DNA of 40,576 nt, taken from positions 1 to 40,576 of the forward strand of contig NZ_JAAXMM010000024.1 of the NCBI RefSeq assembly GCF_012276985.1, given 5' to 3'. The notes beneath the pieces are model-generated. The model made no database searches. It was not told the origin of the DNA and was given only the letters and a program-made list of their open reading frames with translations. The DNA comes from Agrobacterium sp. a22-2. GTDB taxonomy: Bacteria > Pseudomonadota > Alphaproteobacteria > Rhizobiales > Rhizobiaceae. Both the position numbers and the translations under genes were made by a program. Positions 33,738 through 40,576 of the stretch are shown here, in pieces; position 1 is the stretch's first letter; each line of letters starts with the position of its first letter.

Positions 33738-34982
33738 TCAGGCCACGACCGAAAGGCGGGCCTTGTCGCCCTGCAGCCGGTCGATCATGAAATTCGAATA
33801 CCATTCGACGAACTGCATGACGCCGCCCTCGTGATCTTTCGAATAGGGGCCGGGCTCATAGGCCGGGGAACGGATGCCGAAGGCATTTTCCTCGACGATG
33901 GAGCGGTCCTGGTCGTTGGTCATGTTCCAGACATGGGTCAGTTCGTCGAGATTGTAATCGACGCCTTCGACCGCATCCTTGTGCACCAGCCAGGTGGTGG
34001 TGACGGCGGTTTCCTCGGCGCTGATCGGCAGCACGCGGAAGGAGATGGCATGGTCGCCGAGCATGTGGTTCCAGGTGGTCGGGTAGTGGAACAGCAGCAT
34101 GGTGCCGATCCTGTCGATGGTGACGTCATCCGACAGGCGCCGCTTGACGGCATTCTGGCCCGACATCGTGTAGCTCTCGACGCCTTCGATCAGCGGCATG
34201 CGGGCGACGCGGAACTGGCCGGCCGGATCCATGGCGAATTGGCTTGGCAGTCCGGCGGCCTGGCAACGGGCCCAGTGCTCCAGGATGACCGGATCGTCCA
34301 TGGCGCCTTCGACGCCGGTGACGGTCGGCGCTTCGGGGAAGGTGCGGCACAGTTCCGGATGGTTGCCGGCGCAGTGGTAGCATTCGCGGTTGTTTTCCCA
34401 GACGAGCTTCCAGTTGCCCTTCTCGATGATGGTGTTGCGATGGGCGACCTTGGCCTCCAGCAAACGATGCGGCGCCATGTAAGGCTCGATGGTGGCGCGC
34501 ACGGGCGCAAAATCCGGCGCCTCATTGGCCAGGCAGATGAAGATATAGCCGCCGACGCTCTCACAATGCACCGGCTTCAGGCCGAATTGCGCCTTGTCGA
34601 AATCCTCGCCCATCTGGCGGGCGAACAGCAGCGAGCCATCCAGTTCGTAGGTCCACTGGTGATAGGGACAGACGAGCTTGGCAGCGGCGCCGCGGTCCTG
34701 GGTGCAGACCCGGTGGCCGCGGTGGCGGCAGGTGTTGTGGAAGGCACGGATCTGGCCATCGCGGCCGCGCACGATGACGACGGGGTAATCGCCGATCTGC
34801 ACGGTGAAATAGTTGCCGGCGCGCGGGATCTCGCAATCATGGCCCATGAACAGCCAGTCGCGATACCAGATCATCTCCATGTCGAGCTTGAAATAATCCT
34901 GATCGATATAAAAGGGCTGTTCCAGGCTGAAGCCGTCGCGGCGACCCTTCAACTGGCGCAATACGGAGTTCTGAAAATCCAT
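33738..34982 (-). CDS. gbcA: Rieske oxygenase, glycine betaine monooxygenase-like large subunit
   Basis: A protein of 414 residues from ATG 34982, with GAGGA before it. The frame is open further upstream, but that would run into the riboswitch. The Rieske centre is complete: C85 and H87 (CRHRGH), C105 and H108 (CPYHQW). The mononuclear iron site shows H203 and H208 in ENNRECYHCAGNHPEL, with E200 in the position that bridges subunits. This pattern is that of GbcA, which converts glycine betaine to dimethylglycine plus formaldehyde; carnitine and stachydrine demethylases are close relatives and cannot be excluded. gbcB follows after one base. A cobalamin riboswitch lies about 115 bases upstream on the same strand, which is unusual for this enzyme. 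Confidence 0.9.
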   Translation of the reverse strand: MDFQNSVLRQLKGRRDGFSLEQPFYIDQDYFKLDMEMIWYRDWLFMGHDCEIPRAGNYFTVQIGDYPVVIVRGRDGQIRAFHNTCRHRGHRVCTQDRGAAAKLVCPYHQWTYELDGSLLFARQMGEDFDKAQFGLKPVHCESVGGYIFICLANEAPDFAPVRATIEPYMAPHRLLEAKVAHRNTIIEKGNWKLVWENNRECYHCAGNHPELCRTFPEAPTVTGVEGAMDDPVILEHWARCQAAGLPSQFAMDPAGQFRVARMPLIEGVESYTMSGQNAVKRRLSDDVTIDRIGTMLLFHYPTTWNHMLGDHAISFRVLPISAEETAVTTTWLVHKDAVEGVDYNLDELTHVWNMTNDQDRSIVEENAFGIRSPAYEPGPYSKDHEGGVMQFVEWYSNFMIDRLQGDKARLSVVA

Positions 34983-35002
34983 CGTATCCTCGTTCCTTGA
35001 CC

Positions 35003-35078
35003 AAAAGCGGTGGGACGCGAGGCAACGCGCGGCAAAGCCCCGAAGGCATAGCCGAACCTGCCCGCAGCCGCCCACCGC
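35003..35078 (-). promoter_or_regulatory. candidate riboswitch expression platform (terminator-like hairpin)
   Basis: Between the riboswitch and gbcA, the reverse strand reads GCGGTGGG (35071-35078) and later CCCACCGC followed at once by TTTT (35014-35003). The two arms pair perfectly over eight bases around a 56-base, internally structured loop. In the B12-bound state this could terminate transcription before gbcA. The long loop makes it uncertain; the ribosome site itself could be the switch instead. Confidence 0.4.
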
Positions 35079-35097
35079 GACCCGCTTAAGACCTGTC

Positions 35098-35272
35098 TCC
35101 CATGGCTGGTTTCCGGGCTCAGGAGATGGACCGATCGGCCCGCGCCGGCGCCTTCCCAAGGTTTGAACCCCAGTGGCTTTTCGCCTTGCGCACTCTCCAC
35201 TACCGTTGCGGGGGCAGCGCCGGAATTCGACCGGCTTCCCAATTCTCCATCTTCCCTAGCAAGACGGCACCT
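35098..35272 (-). ncRNA. cobalamin (B12) riboswitch
   Basis: Read on the reverse strand, the elements come in the right order: GGTGCC start (35266-35271), GGGAAGCCGGT...CCGGC hairpin, the invariant GCTGCCCCCGCAAC (35205-35218), GCCACTGGG (35169-35177), GGGAAGGC (35150-35157) and a B12 box GAGCCCGGAAACCAGCC (35104-35120) that differs from the consensus at only two positions. Together these identify the AdoCbl/cobalamin class with little doubt. It lies upstream of gbcA in the same direction. Bound cobalamin normally shuts expression of the downstream gene off. Confidence 0.95.
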
Positions 35273-35602
35273 TGAGCTTGGACATCATCTAACCATAACC
35301 GCGCCTTCTGCGCTGCACTGCGATACGACACGGCCTTCAGCGATTGCGACATGAGCCGGATTTCTAACGTCGCATGACCAAATGCCTATTTTCTTTTAAA
35401 TACAAAAAGATATCTGAATGCCGCCGCCACGCGGTGCCGTCCCATGGCGCAGAGAGACAAGTGGCACCATCGCCCGGCTGCCCGCAGGCACGCATGACAA
35501 GCCTCGGGAAACCGACGGCGGGCAAGGTGGTTCAATATATCGTTAATTTTTGTCGGGGTACACTTCATTAGTGCGCGGCAATATTGGGATTTGAGAGGCA
35601 CC
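35273..35602. other. intergenic region between the riboswitch and the unknown forward gene
   Basis: It must hold the promoter that starts the riboswitch transcript (reverse) and that of the gene at 35603 (forward). AT-rich patches at about 35385-35415 and 35535-35555 (ATATATCGTTAATTTTTGTC) are candidates. No coding frame with a ribosome site is seen. Confidence 0.4.
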
Positions 35603-36208
35603 ATGTCCAAGCTCAGATATTATGCAGCGAATGAAAAGAAGACGCCGGTGGCGGTTCTGCCTAGGGCGGTGCATACGGAGTTTCTCCGCACCGGCCGGAT
35701 TTCCCGCAAGAACGAGGACTGGCTGCCCGACGAGCGGCGCTATCTGAGTTATGAAGAGGTGGCGGAGCGCACCGGACGGCGGCTGACGACGGCCGGCGAA
35801 ACTACCCATCAGCGGATCAACAGCTTTCACCGCAGCATCCGCTTTCCCAAGCTGGTGTTCCACCAGACGCTGGAAAACAGTCCGCATCTGGGCTATTGCC
35901 ACGTCACGGCAGCACGCTCCAACTTCGCCAAGTTCGCCGATGTGAAATGGGCCTTCTACATCGCCAATTTCTCGGCCGAGATCGGCGAAGGCGAGCATTT
36001 CTTCGAAGAGATCCGGCCTTACTATTCGCGCATGTATTTCGCTGTCGCCATGCAGCCGGATACCAAGACAAAGGCCATGACGATCGACCGGTCGATCCGC
36101 CCGGACGGGCTGCTGTTTCGCACCCACGATCCCAAGGAAGCGCTCAAGAACGTTCTCCTGCTCGGCGCCCGGTCGCAGGACCTGCGCAAGATCATCGAGA
36201 AGCTCTGA
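35603..36208 (+). CDS. hypothetical protein, unknown family
   Basis: A protein of 201 residues from ATG 35603, with GAGAGG four bases upstream. It is soluble, rich in aromatic and basic residues, with no signal peptide or membrane helix. Ordered-looking stretches are MSKLRYYAANEKKTPVAVLP, RYLSYEEVAERTGRRLTTAG, HQRINSFHRSIRFPKLVFHQ and FYIANFSAEIGEGEHFFEEI. The codon use is like that of neighbouring core genes, so it is probably real and native; I believe it belongs to a Rhizobiaceae-specific family but cannot name it. It is convergent with the GGDEF gene, only about 30 bases apart. Confidence 0.7.
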   Translation: MSKLRYYAANEKKTPVAVLPRAVHTEFLRTGRISRKNEDWLPDERRYLSYEEVAERTGRRLTTAGETTHQRINSFHRSIRFPKLVFHQTLENSPHLGYCHVTAARSNFAKFADVKWAFYIANFSAEIGEGEHFFEEIRPYYSRMYFAVAMQPDTKTKAMTIDRSIRPDGLLFRTHDPKEALKNVLLLGARSQDLRKIIEKL

Positions 36209-36238
36209 GCCTATTTAGCTTCAGATCCGGGACGCGTT

Positions 36239-37309
36239 TTACACGACCTGCTTCTTGTAGATCATCCAGTCCTTCGGCACATAGGACGGATCGTTGGCAC
36301 CGTAGATGGTGACCATGTCGCCGCCCGATGCCTTCGACGAGGCAAGGGCGCGCTCGGCATAGCTCAAGAGATCGAAGGCATTCGGCGCCTGTTGCGACAG
36401 GCAGATGCCGAAGGACATCGACAGCGGTCCGGACGCCCCGCGCGAGGCCGGATTGACCACGGCGGTGGCGCGCAGCTTGGAGCGGACGAGTTCAACGATG
36501 CGGCTGATCTCGTCCTGGTCTGAGGTATAGAACAGCAGGCCGAAGCGGCTGCCGTCGAAGCGGCAGGCCAGGTCCTCGTTGCCGGCCACGGCATCGACGA
36601 CCTTGGCGATCTGCTTGATGAAGCGGTCAGCGACCGTCGAGCCCATCTGCTCGGACAGCTTGGCAAACTCGTCGATTTCACCGACCGCCAGGCCACAGAG
36701 AACCGGCATGTCAGGCTTGGCATAGACCTTGGCCAGCGCCTTGTTGAAGGCACGGCGGCTGCCCATGCCGGTCAGCGGATCGACGAATTTGGCGACTTCG
36801 GCATGCTCGGCCTCGCGCTGTACGTCGGCGAGTGTCTCGGTATGACCGACGACAGTGCGCACCACGGTGCTGTTCTGGCTCGCCCGCTTCTCGGTGGCGG
36901 CCTTCAGCGCCTTGATGGACTGGCCAAGCTCGGTATGCTCGATGTCGCCATCGGTCAGAATGACCTTGGAGGCGTCGCCGATCAGCCGGCCGTAATCGGA
37001 CAACGAGACCTTCTCCTCGTTGAGCAGGCTGATGAAGCTGCTCATTTCCGCCCGCACCTTGCTGTTGTGGCGGCTCAGCAGGCCGTCTTCGTGATGGTGC
37101 GGCAGATATTTGCGGCCGAGGGCATCCAGCGCTTCCTGGGTCTTGACTTTACCAAGCCCGATGAACTCGCGCACCAGTTCCGGATTGCTACCGGAATAGG
37201 CCTCGTAGACGAGTTCGTAGTTACGCGGCAGACCGTCGATACCCATCTGATGCATGGCGGAGGCCACACGAAGGGCGATGCTGGAGGCCGGATTCTTCGA
37301 AGGCTGCAT
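36239..37309 (-). CDS. degenerate GGDEF-domain protein
   Basis: A protein of 356 residues. The N-terminal half (1-165) is a soluble helical domain (ASSIALRVASAMHQMGIDGL, NYELVYEAYSG) that I believe recurs before GGDEF domains in alphaproteobacteria. The C-terminal half has the diguanylate cyclase fold, with intact DPLTGMGSRRAFNKAL (177-192). The active-site motif is FDGSRF (251-256) where an enzyme has GGDEF or GGEEF, so metal and catalytic residues are gone. It has no membrane segment. It is probably a c-di-GMP or protein-interaction regulator rather than a cyclase. Upstream lies the motif ATATCTAAACTTTTAAC, shared with chemoreceptor 3. Confidence 0.9.
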   Translation of the reverse strand: MQPSKNPASSIALRVASAMHQMGIDGLPRNYELVYEAYSGSNPELVREFIGLGKVKTQEALDALGRKYLPHHHEDGLLSRHNSKVRAEMSSFISLLNEEKVSLSDYGRLIGDASKVILTDGDIEHTELGQSIKALKAATEKRASQNSTVVRTVVGHTETLADVQREAEHAEVAKFVDPLTGMGSRRAFNKALAKVYAKPDMPVLCGLAVGEIDEFAKLSEQMGSTVADRFIKQIAKVVDAVAGNEDLACRFDGSRFGLLFYTSDQDEISRIVELVRSKLRATAVVNPASRGASGPLSMSFGICLSQQAPNAFDLLSYAERALASSKASGGDMVTIYGANDPSYVPKDWMIYKKQVV

Positions 37310-37389
37310 GGACTTGCTTTCCCAGGCTATGACACGAAAATCGTTGACGCGGACCTTAGCGGAAACATCTCTTTCTTTCAGTTACAGCC

Positions 37390-37406
37390 ATATCTAAACT
37401 TTTAAC
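37390..37406 (-). promoter_or_regulatory. shared 17-base motif, copy 2
   Basis: Reads GTTAAAAGTTTAGATAT on the reverse strand, about 80 bases upstream of the GGDEF gene. It matches copy 1 (19365-19381) at 16 of 17 positions. Confidence 0.4.
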
Positions 37407-37517
37407 AGTCCTCACAAAGGGTCCCGAAAGGGTGCAAAAGACCGCTCTTTGGCGAAACAATTTGATCCTGCAGGCCAAGACGCGCTATGCACGGGCCAAG
37501 TCAGGGTTCAGGCAAGA

Positions 37518-38492
37518 ATGGCACGGCAAATCTCCATCGACAGCGACAGGCAGGCAGCCATCGACGCAGCAATCGCCGAGTTATCCGCAGGCATGCCGAT
37601 CGCCCTGCCGACCGAGACCGTCTATGGCCTGGCCGCCGACGCCACCAATCCGGCGGCGATCACCCGCATCTACGAGACCAAGGGCCGGCCGCGCTTCAAT
37701 CCGCTGATCTGCCACATGGCCGATCTTGAGATGGCCGAGCGCTACGCGGTGTTCGACCCGCTGTCGCGCCGGCTGGCGGAACTGTTCTGGCCCGGCCCCC
37801 TCACCCTGATCCTGCCGCTGAAACAAGGTAGCGCCATCCATCCGCTGGCAAGTGCCGGGCTCGACACGGTCGGCATCCGCGTGCCGCGCGGCTTTGCGGC
37901 TAAGCTGATCGGCGTCTTCGACCGGCCGCTGGCAGCCCCCAGCGCCAACACGTCAGGCAAGATCAGCCCGACGAGTGCGGCCCATGTGGCCGCCGATCTC
38001 GGCGAGCGGATCGGGCTCATCCTCGACGGCGGCGCCTCGCCGGTGGGGGTGGAATCGACCATTCTGAAAGTGGAAGACGGCACGATCCGCATGCTGCGGC
38101 CGGGCGGGCTTTCGGCCGAGGAGATCGAGGCGGCAACCGGGCTTGCCGTCATCCGGCCGGTGGACAGCCATGCGACCATCGAGGCGCCGGGCATGCTCGC
38201 CTCCCATTACGCACCCGAGGCGACGGTGCGGCTCGATGCGGTGCACGTCCATCCGGGCGATGCGCTGATCACCTTTGCCGGCATGCAGCCAACCGGCTTC
38301 GAGGCGGCGCGGCTGGTGCTGGATCTGAGCCCCGCCGGCGACCTTTCCGAAGCGGCCGCCAATCTGTTTGACTATCTGAAGACGGCGGATGCCAGCGGCA
38401 CGGGGCGCATTGCCGTCACGCCCATCCCGCAGACCGGGCTTGGCGAAGCGATCAACGACCGGCTGCAGCGCGCCGCCGCGCCAAGGCCGTAA
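37518..38492 (+). CDS. L-threonylcarbamoyladenylate synthase, Sua5 type
   Basis: A protein of 324 residues from ATG 37518. Upstream in-frame starts would add a stretch without family likeness. The YrdC/Sua5 catalytic domain (about 8-205) carries PTETVYGLAADATN (31-44), ETKGRPRFNPL (53-63, with K55 and R57) and APSANTSGKISPT (140-152, with S142 and N144), followed by GGASPVGVESTI. A C-terminal Sua5 domain (about 225-322, entered through PGMLASHYAPEA) distinguishes it from the shorter TsaC. It makes threonylcarbamoyl-AMP from threonine, bicarbonate and ATP, the first step of t6A37 modification of ANN-decoding tRNAs. It precedes the flavoprotein gene by 26 bases on the same strand. Confidence 0.95.
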   Translation: MARQISIDSDRQAAIDAAIAELSAGMPIALPTETVYGLAADATNPAAITRIYETKGRPRFNPLICHMADLEMAERYAVFDPLSRRLAELFWPGPLTLILPLKQGSAIHPLASAGLDTVGIRVPRGFAAKLIGVFDRPLAAPSANTSGKISPTSAAHVAADLGERIGLILDGGASPVGVESTILKVEDGTIRMLRPGGLSAEEIEAATGLAVIRPVDSHATIEAPGMLASHYAPEATVRLDAVHVHPGDALITFAGMQPTGFEAARLVLDLSPAGDLSEAAANLFDYLKTADASGTGRIAVTPIPQTGLGEAINDRLQRAAAPRP

Positions 38493-38518
38493 CGACGCAG
38501 CAATAACGAGGAGTGAGC

Positions 38519-39964
38519 ATGAGCCAGGCCGGATATGCGCCAGAACTGATCGCGCGGTTCATCGCCATTGTCGGGGCGGCGAATGCCGTGACCCAGGCCT
38601 CCGAGATCGCTGCCTATCTCACCGAAAACCGCGGCCTCTATCACGGCGCCTCGCCGCTGGTGCTCAAACCGGCCTCAACGGCGGAAGTCTCGGCCATCCT
38701 TGCCCTTGCCAGCGAGACCGGCACGCCGATCGTGCCGGCCGGCGGACGCACCGGCCTGGTCGGCGGCCAGGTGCCGCGCGATGGCGGGCAGGACATCGTG
38801 CTGTCGCTGGAGCGCATGAACCGCATTCGCGAAGTGGATGCCGTGGCCAATGTGATCGTCGCCGATGGCGGCTGCATCCTCGCCGACATCCAGAAGGCGG
38901 CCGAAGGGATCGGAAGGCTGTTTCCGCTGTCGCTCGGATCGGAAGGCTCCTGCCGGATCGGCGGCAATCTGTCGACCAATGCCGGCGGAACGGCAGTGCT
39001 GGCCTATGGCAATGTGCGGCAATTGTGCCTGGGGCTGGAAGTGGTGCTGCCGACCGGCGAGATCTGGGACGGGTTGCGGCGGCTGAAGAAGGACAATAGC
39101 GGCTACGACCTGCGCGACCTGTTCATCGGCGCGGAAGGCACGCTCGGGGTGATCACCGGCGCCGTGCTGCGCCTGCATCCGCGGCCACTCGGCCATCAGG
39201 TGGCCTTTGCAGGCTTGAAATCGCCCGAAGATGCGCTGGCGCTGTTTCAGCGGGCCGCCAATCTCTGCGGCACGGCGCTGACCGGCTTCGAGCTGATGCC
39301 GCGCATCGGCGTGGAGTTCACCACGCGGCATATTCCCGGCGTGCGCGATCCGCTGGAAAAACCCCATGCCTGGTATGCGCTGATCGACATTTCCACTTCC
39401 GATTCGGCGGATACCGCATCGGTCATGGTGCAGGCGCTGCTGGAGCAGGGCTTTGAAGATGGATTGATCGAGGATGCGGTGATCGCCGCCTCGCAGACGC
39501 AGGCAGCGGCCCTCTGGCACATGCGCGAAAGCATGTCGGATGCGCAGAAACCAGAAGGCGGCTCGATCAAGCATGACGTGTCGGTGCCGGTCTCGGCCGT
39601 CCCGGCCTTCATGCGCGAGGCCGAGATCGCCGTGATGGCGGCCGTGCCGGGCGCGCGCATCTGCGGCTTCGGCCATCTCGGCGACGGCAATATCCACTAT
39701 AATATCAGCCAGCCGGTCGGGGCCGACAAGGCGGAGTTCATCGGCCGCTGGCGCGAGGTGAACGCGATCGTCCATGCCATCGTGCACACATACAACGGCT
39801 CGATCTCCGCCGAACACGGCGTCGGCCAGCTGAAGCGCGACGAACTGATCGGCAGCCGGCCGGCCATCGAGACGGAGCTGATGAACCGCATCAAGCGAGC
39901 CTTCGACCCGGCCGGCATCATGAATCCCGGCAAGGTGATCGGCCAAGTGATCGACCAGCCATGA
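38519..39964 (+). CDS. FAD-binding oxidoreductase, D-2-hydroxyglutarate dehydrogenase-like
   Basis: A protein of 481 residues from ATG 38519, with GAGGAG before it (a GTG six bases earlier is less likely). It is a VAO/PCMH-type flavoprotein: PAGGRTGLVGGQVP and LGSEGSCRIGGNLSTNAGG bind FAD, GAEGTLGVITGAVLRLHPRP follows, and the C-terminal FAD-linked oxidase part has CGFGHLGDGNIHYN and SAEHGVGQLKRDEL. This is the glycolate oxidase GlcD / D-lactate / D-2-hydroxyglutarate dehydrogenase family; the full-length single chain fits D-2-hydroxyglutarate dehydrogenase best, but D-lactate is possible. Its stop overlaps the start of the ModE-like regulator by four bases. Confidence 0.9.
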   Translation: MSQAGYAPELIARFIAIVGAANAVTQASEIAAYLTENRGLYHGASPLVLKPASTAEVSAILALASETGTPIVPAGGRTGLVGGQVPRDGGQDIVLSLERMNRIREVDAVANVIVADGGCILADIQKAAEGIGRLFPLSLGSEGSCRIGGNLSTNAGGTAVLAYGNVRQLCLGLEVVLPTGEIWDGLRRLKKDNSGYDLRDLFIGAEGTLGVITGAVLRLHPRPLGHQVAFAGLKSPEDALALFQRAANLCGTALTGFELMPRIGVEFTTRHIPGVRDPLEKPHAWYALIDISTSDSADTASVMVQALLEQGFEDGLIEDAVIAASQTQAAALWHMRESMSDAQKPEGGSIKHDVSVPVSAVPAFMREAEIAVMAAVPGARICGFGHLGDGNIHYNISQPVGADKAEFIGRWREVNAIVHAIVHTYNGSISAEHGVGQLKRDELIGSRPAIETELMNRIKRAFDPAGIMNPGKVIGQVIDQP

Positions 39965-40356
39965 CCAACAAGCCGACGCGGGTGACGCTCAGGATCGACT
40001 TTGCCAATGGCGTGCGGCTCGGGCCCGGCAAGATCGAGCTGTTGTCCGGGATTGCCGAACACGGCTCGATCCGGGCGGCCGGCGCCGCGCTTGGCATGTC
40101 CTATCGCCGCGCCTGGCTTTTGGCCGACGAGACCAACCGGATGTTCCTTGAGCCGTCGATCTTCACCCGGCATGGCGGCAAAAGCGGCGGCGGCGCCGGG
40201 CTCACCGAATTCGGCACCGCTCTGCTGGCCCGCGCCCGCCGCATGGAGGCCGAGAGCCGGCGCGTGCTGGAGGCCGATATCGCCTGGCTGGACGCCGCCA
40301 TCGACATGTCCTTCCAGGCCGCGACGAAGGGGACGGATGGGGTGGATGGGGAGTAA
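39961..40356 (+). CDS. ModE-like single-domain HTH regulator
   Basis: A protein of 131 residues that starts inside the stop codon of the dehydrogenase gene (ATGA). It has the winged-helix N-terminal domain of ModE: IELLSGIAEHGSIRAAGAAL, then MSYRRAWLLADETNRMF and the wing region GGAGLTEFGTALLARARRME. The C-terminal molybdate-binding TOBE domains of classical ModE are missing, so it either senses molybdate poorly or uses another signal. Similar short forms are common in alphaproteobacteria. Its target is unknown; no molybdate transport genes are in the window. Confidence 0.88.
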   Translation: MTNKPTRVTLRIDFANGVRLGPGKIELLSGIAEHGSIRAAGAALGMSYRRAWLLADETNRMFLEPSIFTRHGGKSGGGAGLTEFGTALLARARRMEAESRRVLEADIAWLDAAIDMSFQAATKGTDGVDGE

Positions 40357-40399
40357 AGTCTGAGAGGGTTCGGGCCAAAGGCTATTGATGCGAGAAAGA

Positions 40400-40576
40400 C
40401 CCTCTCTGGCCTGCCGGCGTTTGTCACTGCAATCGATTCACTGGATCGATTGCTCCGCTGCGCGGACCGTTCCGCACCCCACCACAAGGGGGAGAAGACT
40501 CGTGGAAACCGCTCGCTTTCATCCGTCGAGGGTTCGGCTGGGTTAAGCCCTCCCCCTTGTGGGGAGGGTTTGGGAG
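40400..40576 (+). repeat. RIME-like palindromic repeat, copy C, with inserted palindrome
   Basis: The outer parts match copies A and B. In place of the usual short left-hairpin arm there is about 60 bases of other sequence (40419-40480), which contains a perfect inverted repeat GCAATCGAT-TCACTGG-ATCGATTGC (40429-40453) and a second GC-rich fold. The mosaic makeup is typical of such element families. It is cut by the window end. Confidence 0.8.

Noticed and set aside
34983..35159. Extended N-terminus of GbcA
   Set aside because: It would translate the riboswitch leader; GAGGA before ATG 34982 and family length support the shorter form.
35098..35272. RNase P or other structured RNA instead of a riboswitch
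   Set aside because: The GCTGCCCCCGCAAC core, GCCACTGGG, GGGAAGGC and B12 box in order are specific to cobalamin riboswitches.
38675..39946. Reverse-strand frame opposite the FAD dehydrogenase
   Set aside because: The composition is typical of an antisense shadow, and the forward frame has complete FAD motifs.
1..40576. Prophage, integrative element, insertion sequence or CRISPR array
   Set aside because: No integrase, transposase, phage structural gene, tRNA-flanked repeats or regularly spaced repeats were seen. The only repeats are short palindromic intergenic elements.

Overview
This window looks like a chromosomal segment of an alphaproteobacterium, most likely a member of the Rhizobiaceae. 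The reasons are the Rhizobium-type palindromic intergenic repeats, the chemoreceptors ending in a WxEF-type tail, a BA14K-family protein, the TlyA/RNA-methyltransferase pair near dxs, and the strong G+C bias in third codon positions. I see no rRNA, tRNA, CRISPR array, integrase or transposase gene. All domain calls were made by eye, without a database search.

Layout. 1-128 is a RIME-like repeat. 245-1867 holds a small secreted SH3-like protein, an unknown CxCC protein and a hotdog thioesterase. 2023-3753 is a forward run: histone-deacetylase family protein, xseB and a GrpB/UPF0157 protein. 3900-7572 is a TAXI-type TRAP uptake system (binding protein, fused permease, DUF1850 protein), with a second repeat copy between the first two genes. 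7615-8278 is an MntA/HepT-type nucleotidyltransferase-toxin pair. 8394-11359 carries a pirin and dxs. 11453-19209 has three reverse-strand chemoreceptors with a DUF4424 protein among them. 19570-21584 is tlyA plus a TrmA/RlmD-type RNA methyltransferase. 21642-24782 (reverse) has a small secreted protein, a crotonase whose residues suggest an enoyl-CoA isomerase, and a large acyl-CoA dehydrogenase. 25059-26972 is a Tat-exported PhoX-type phosphatase behind a candidate Pho box.

Two modules stand out. At 27218-30562 an output-less Cache-HAMP membrane sensor overlaps by four bases a pentameric ligand-gated ion channel homologue (Cys-loop superfamily, GLIC-like). A CorA/ZntB-type transporter and a strong terminator follow. 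At 32654-35272 (reverse) a glycine-betaine-monooxygenase-like pair (gbcA-gbcB) sits directly behind an unmistakable cobalamin riboswitch. That is an unusual regulatory pairing: it suggests that oxidative betaine demethylation is induced when B12 is scarce.

The rest comprises a BA14K protein, an RTX calcium-binding protein, an unknown 201-residue protein, a GGDEF protein with a destroyed active-site motif, a Sua5-type threonylcarbamoyl-AMP synthase, a D-2-hydroxyglutarate-dehydrogenase-like flavoprotein and a ModE-like single-domain regulator. The window ends inside another repeat copy, so both ends lie in repeats.
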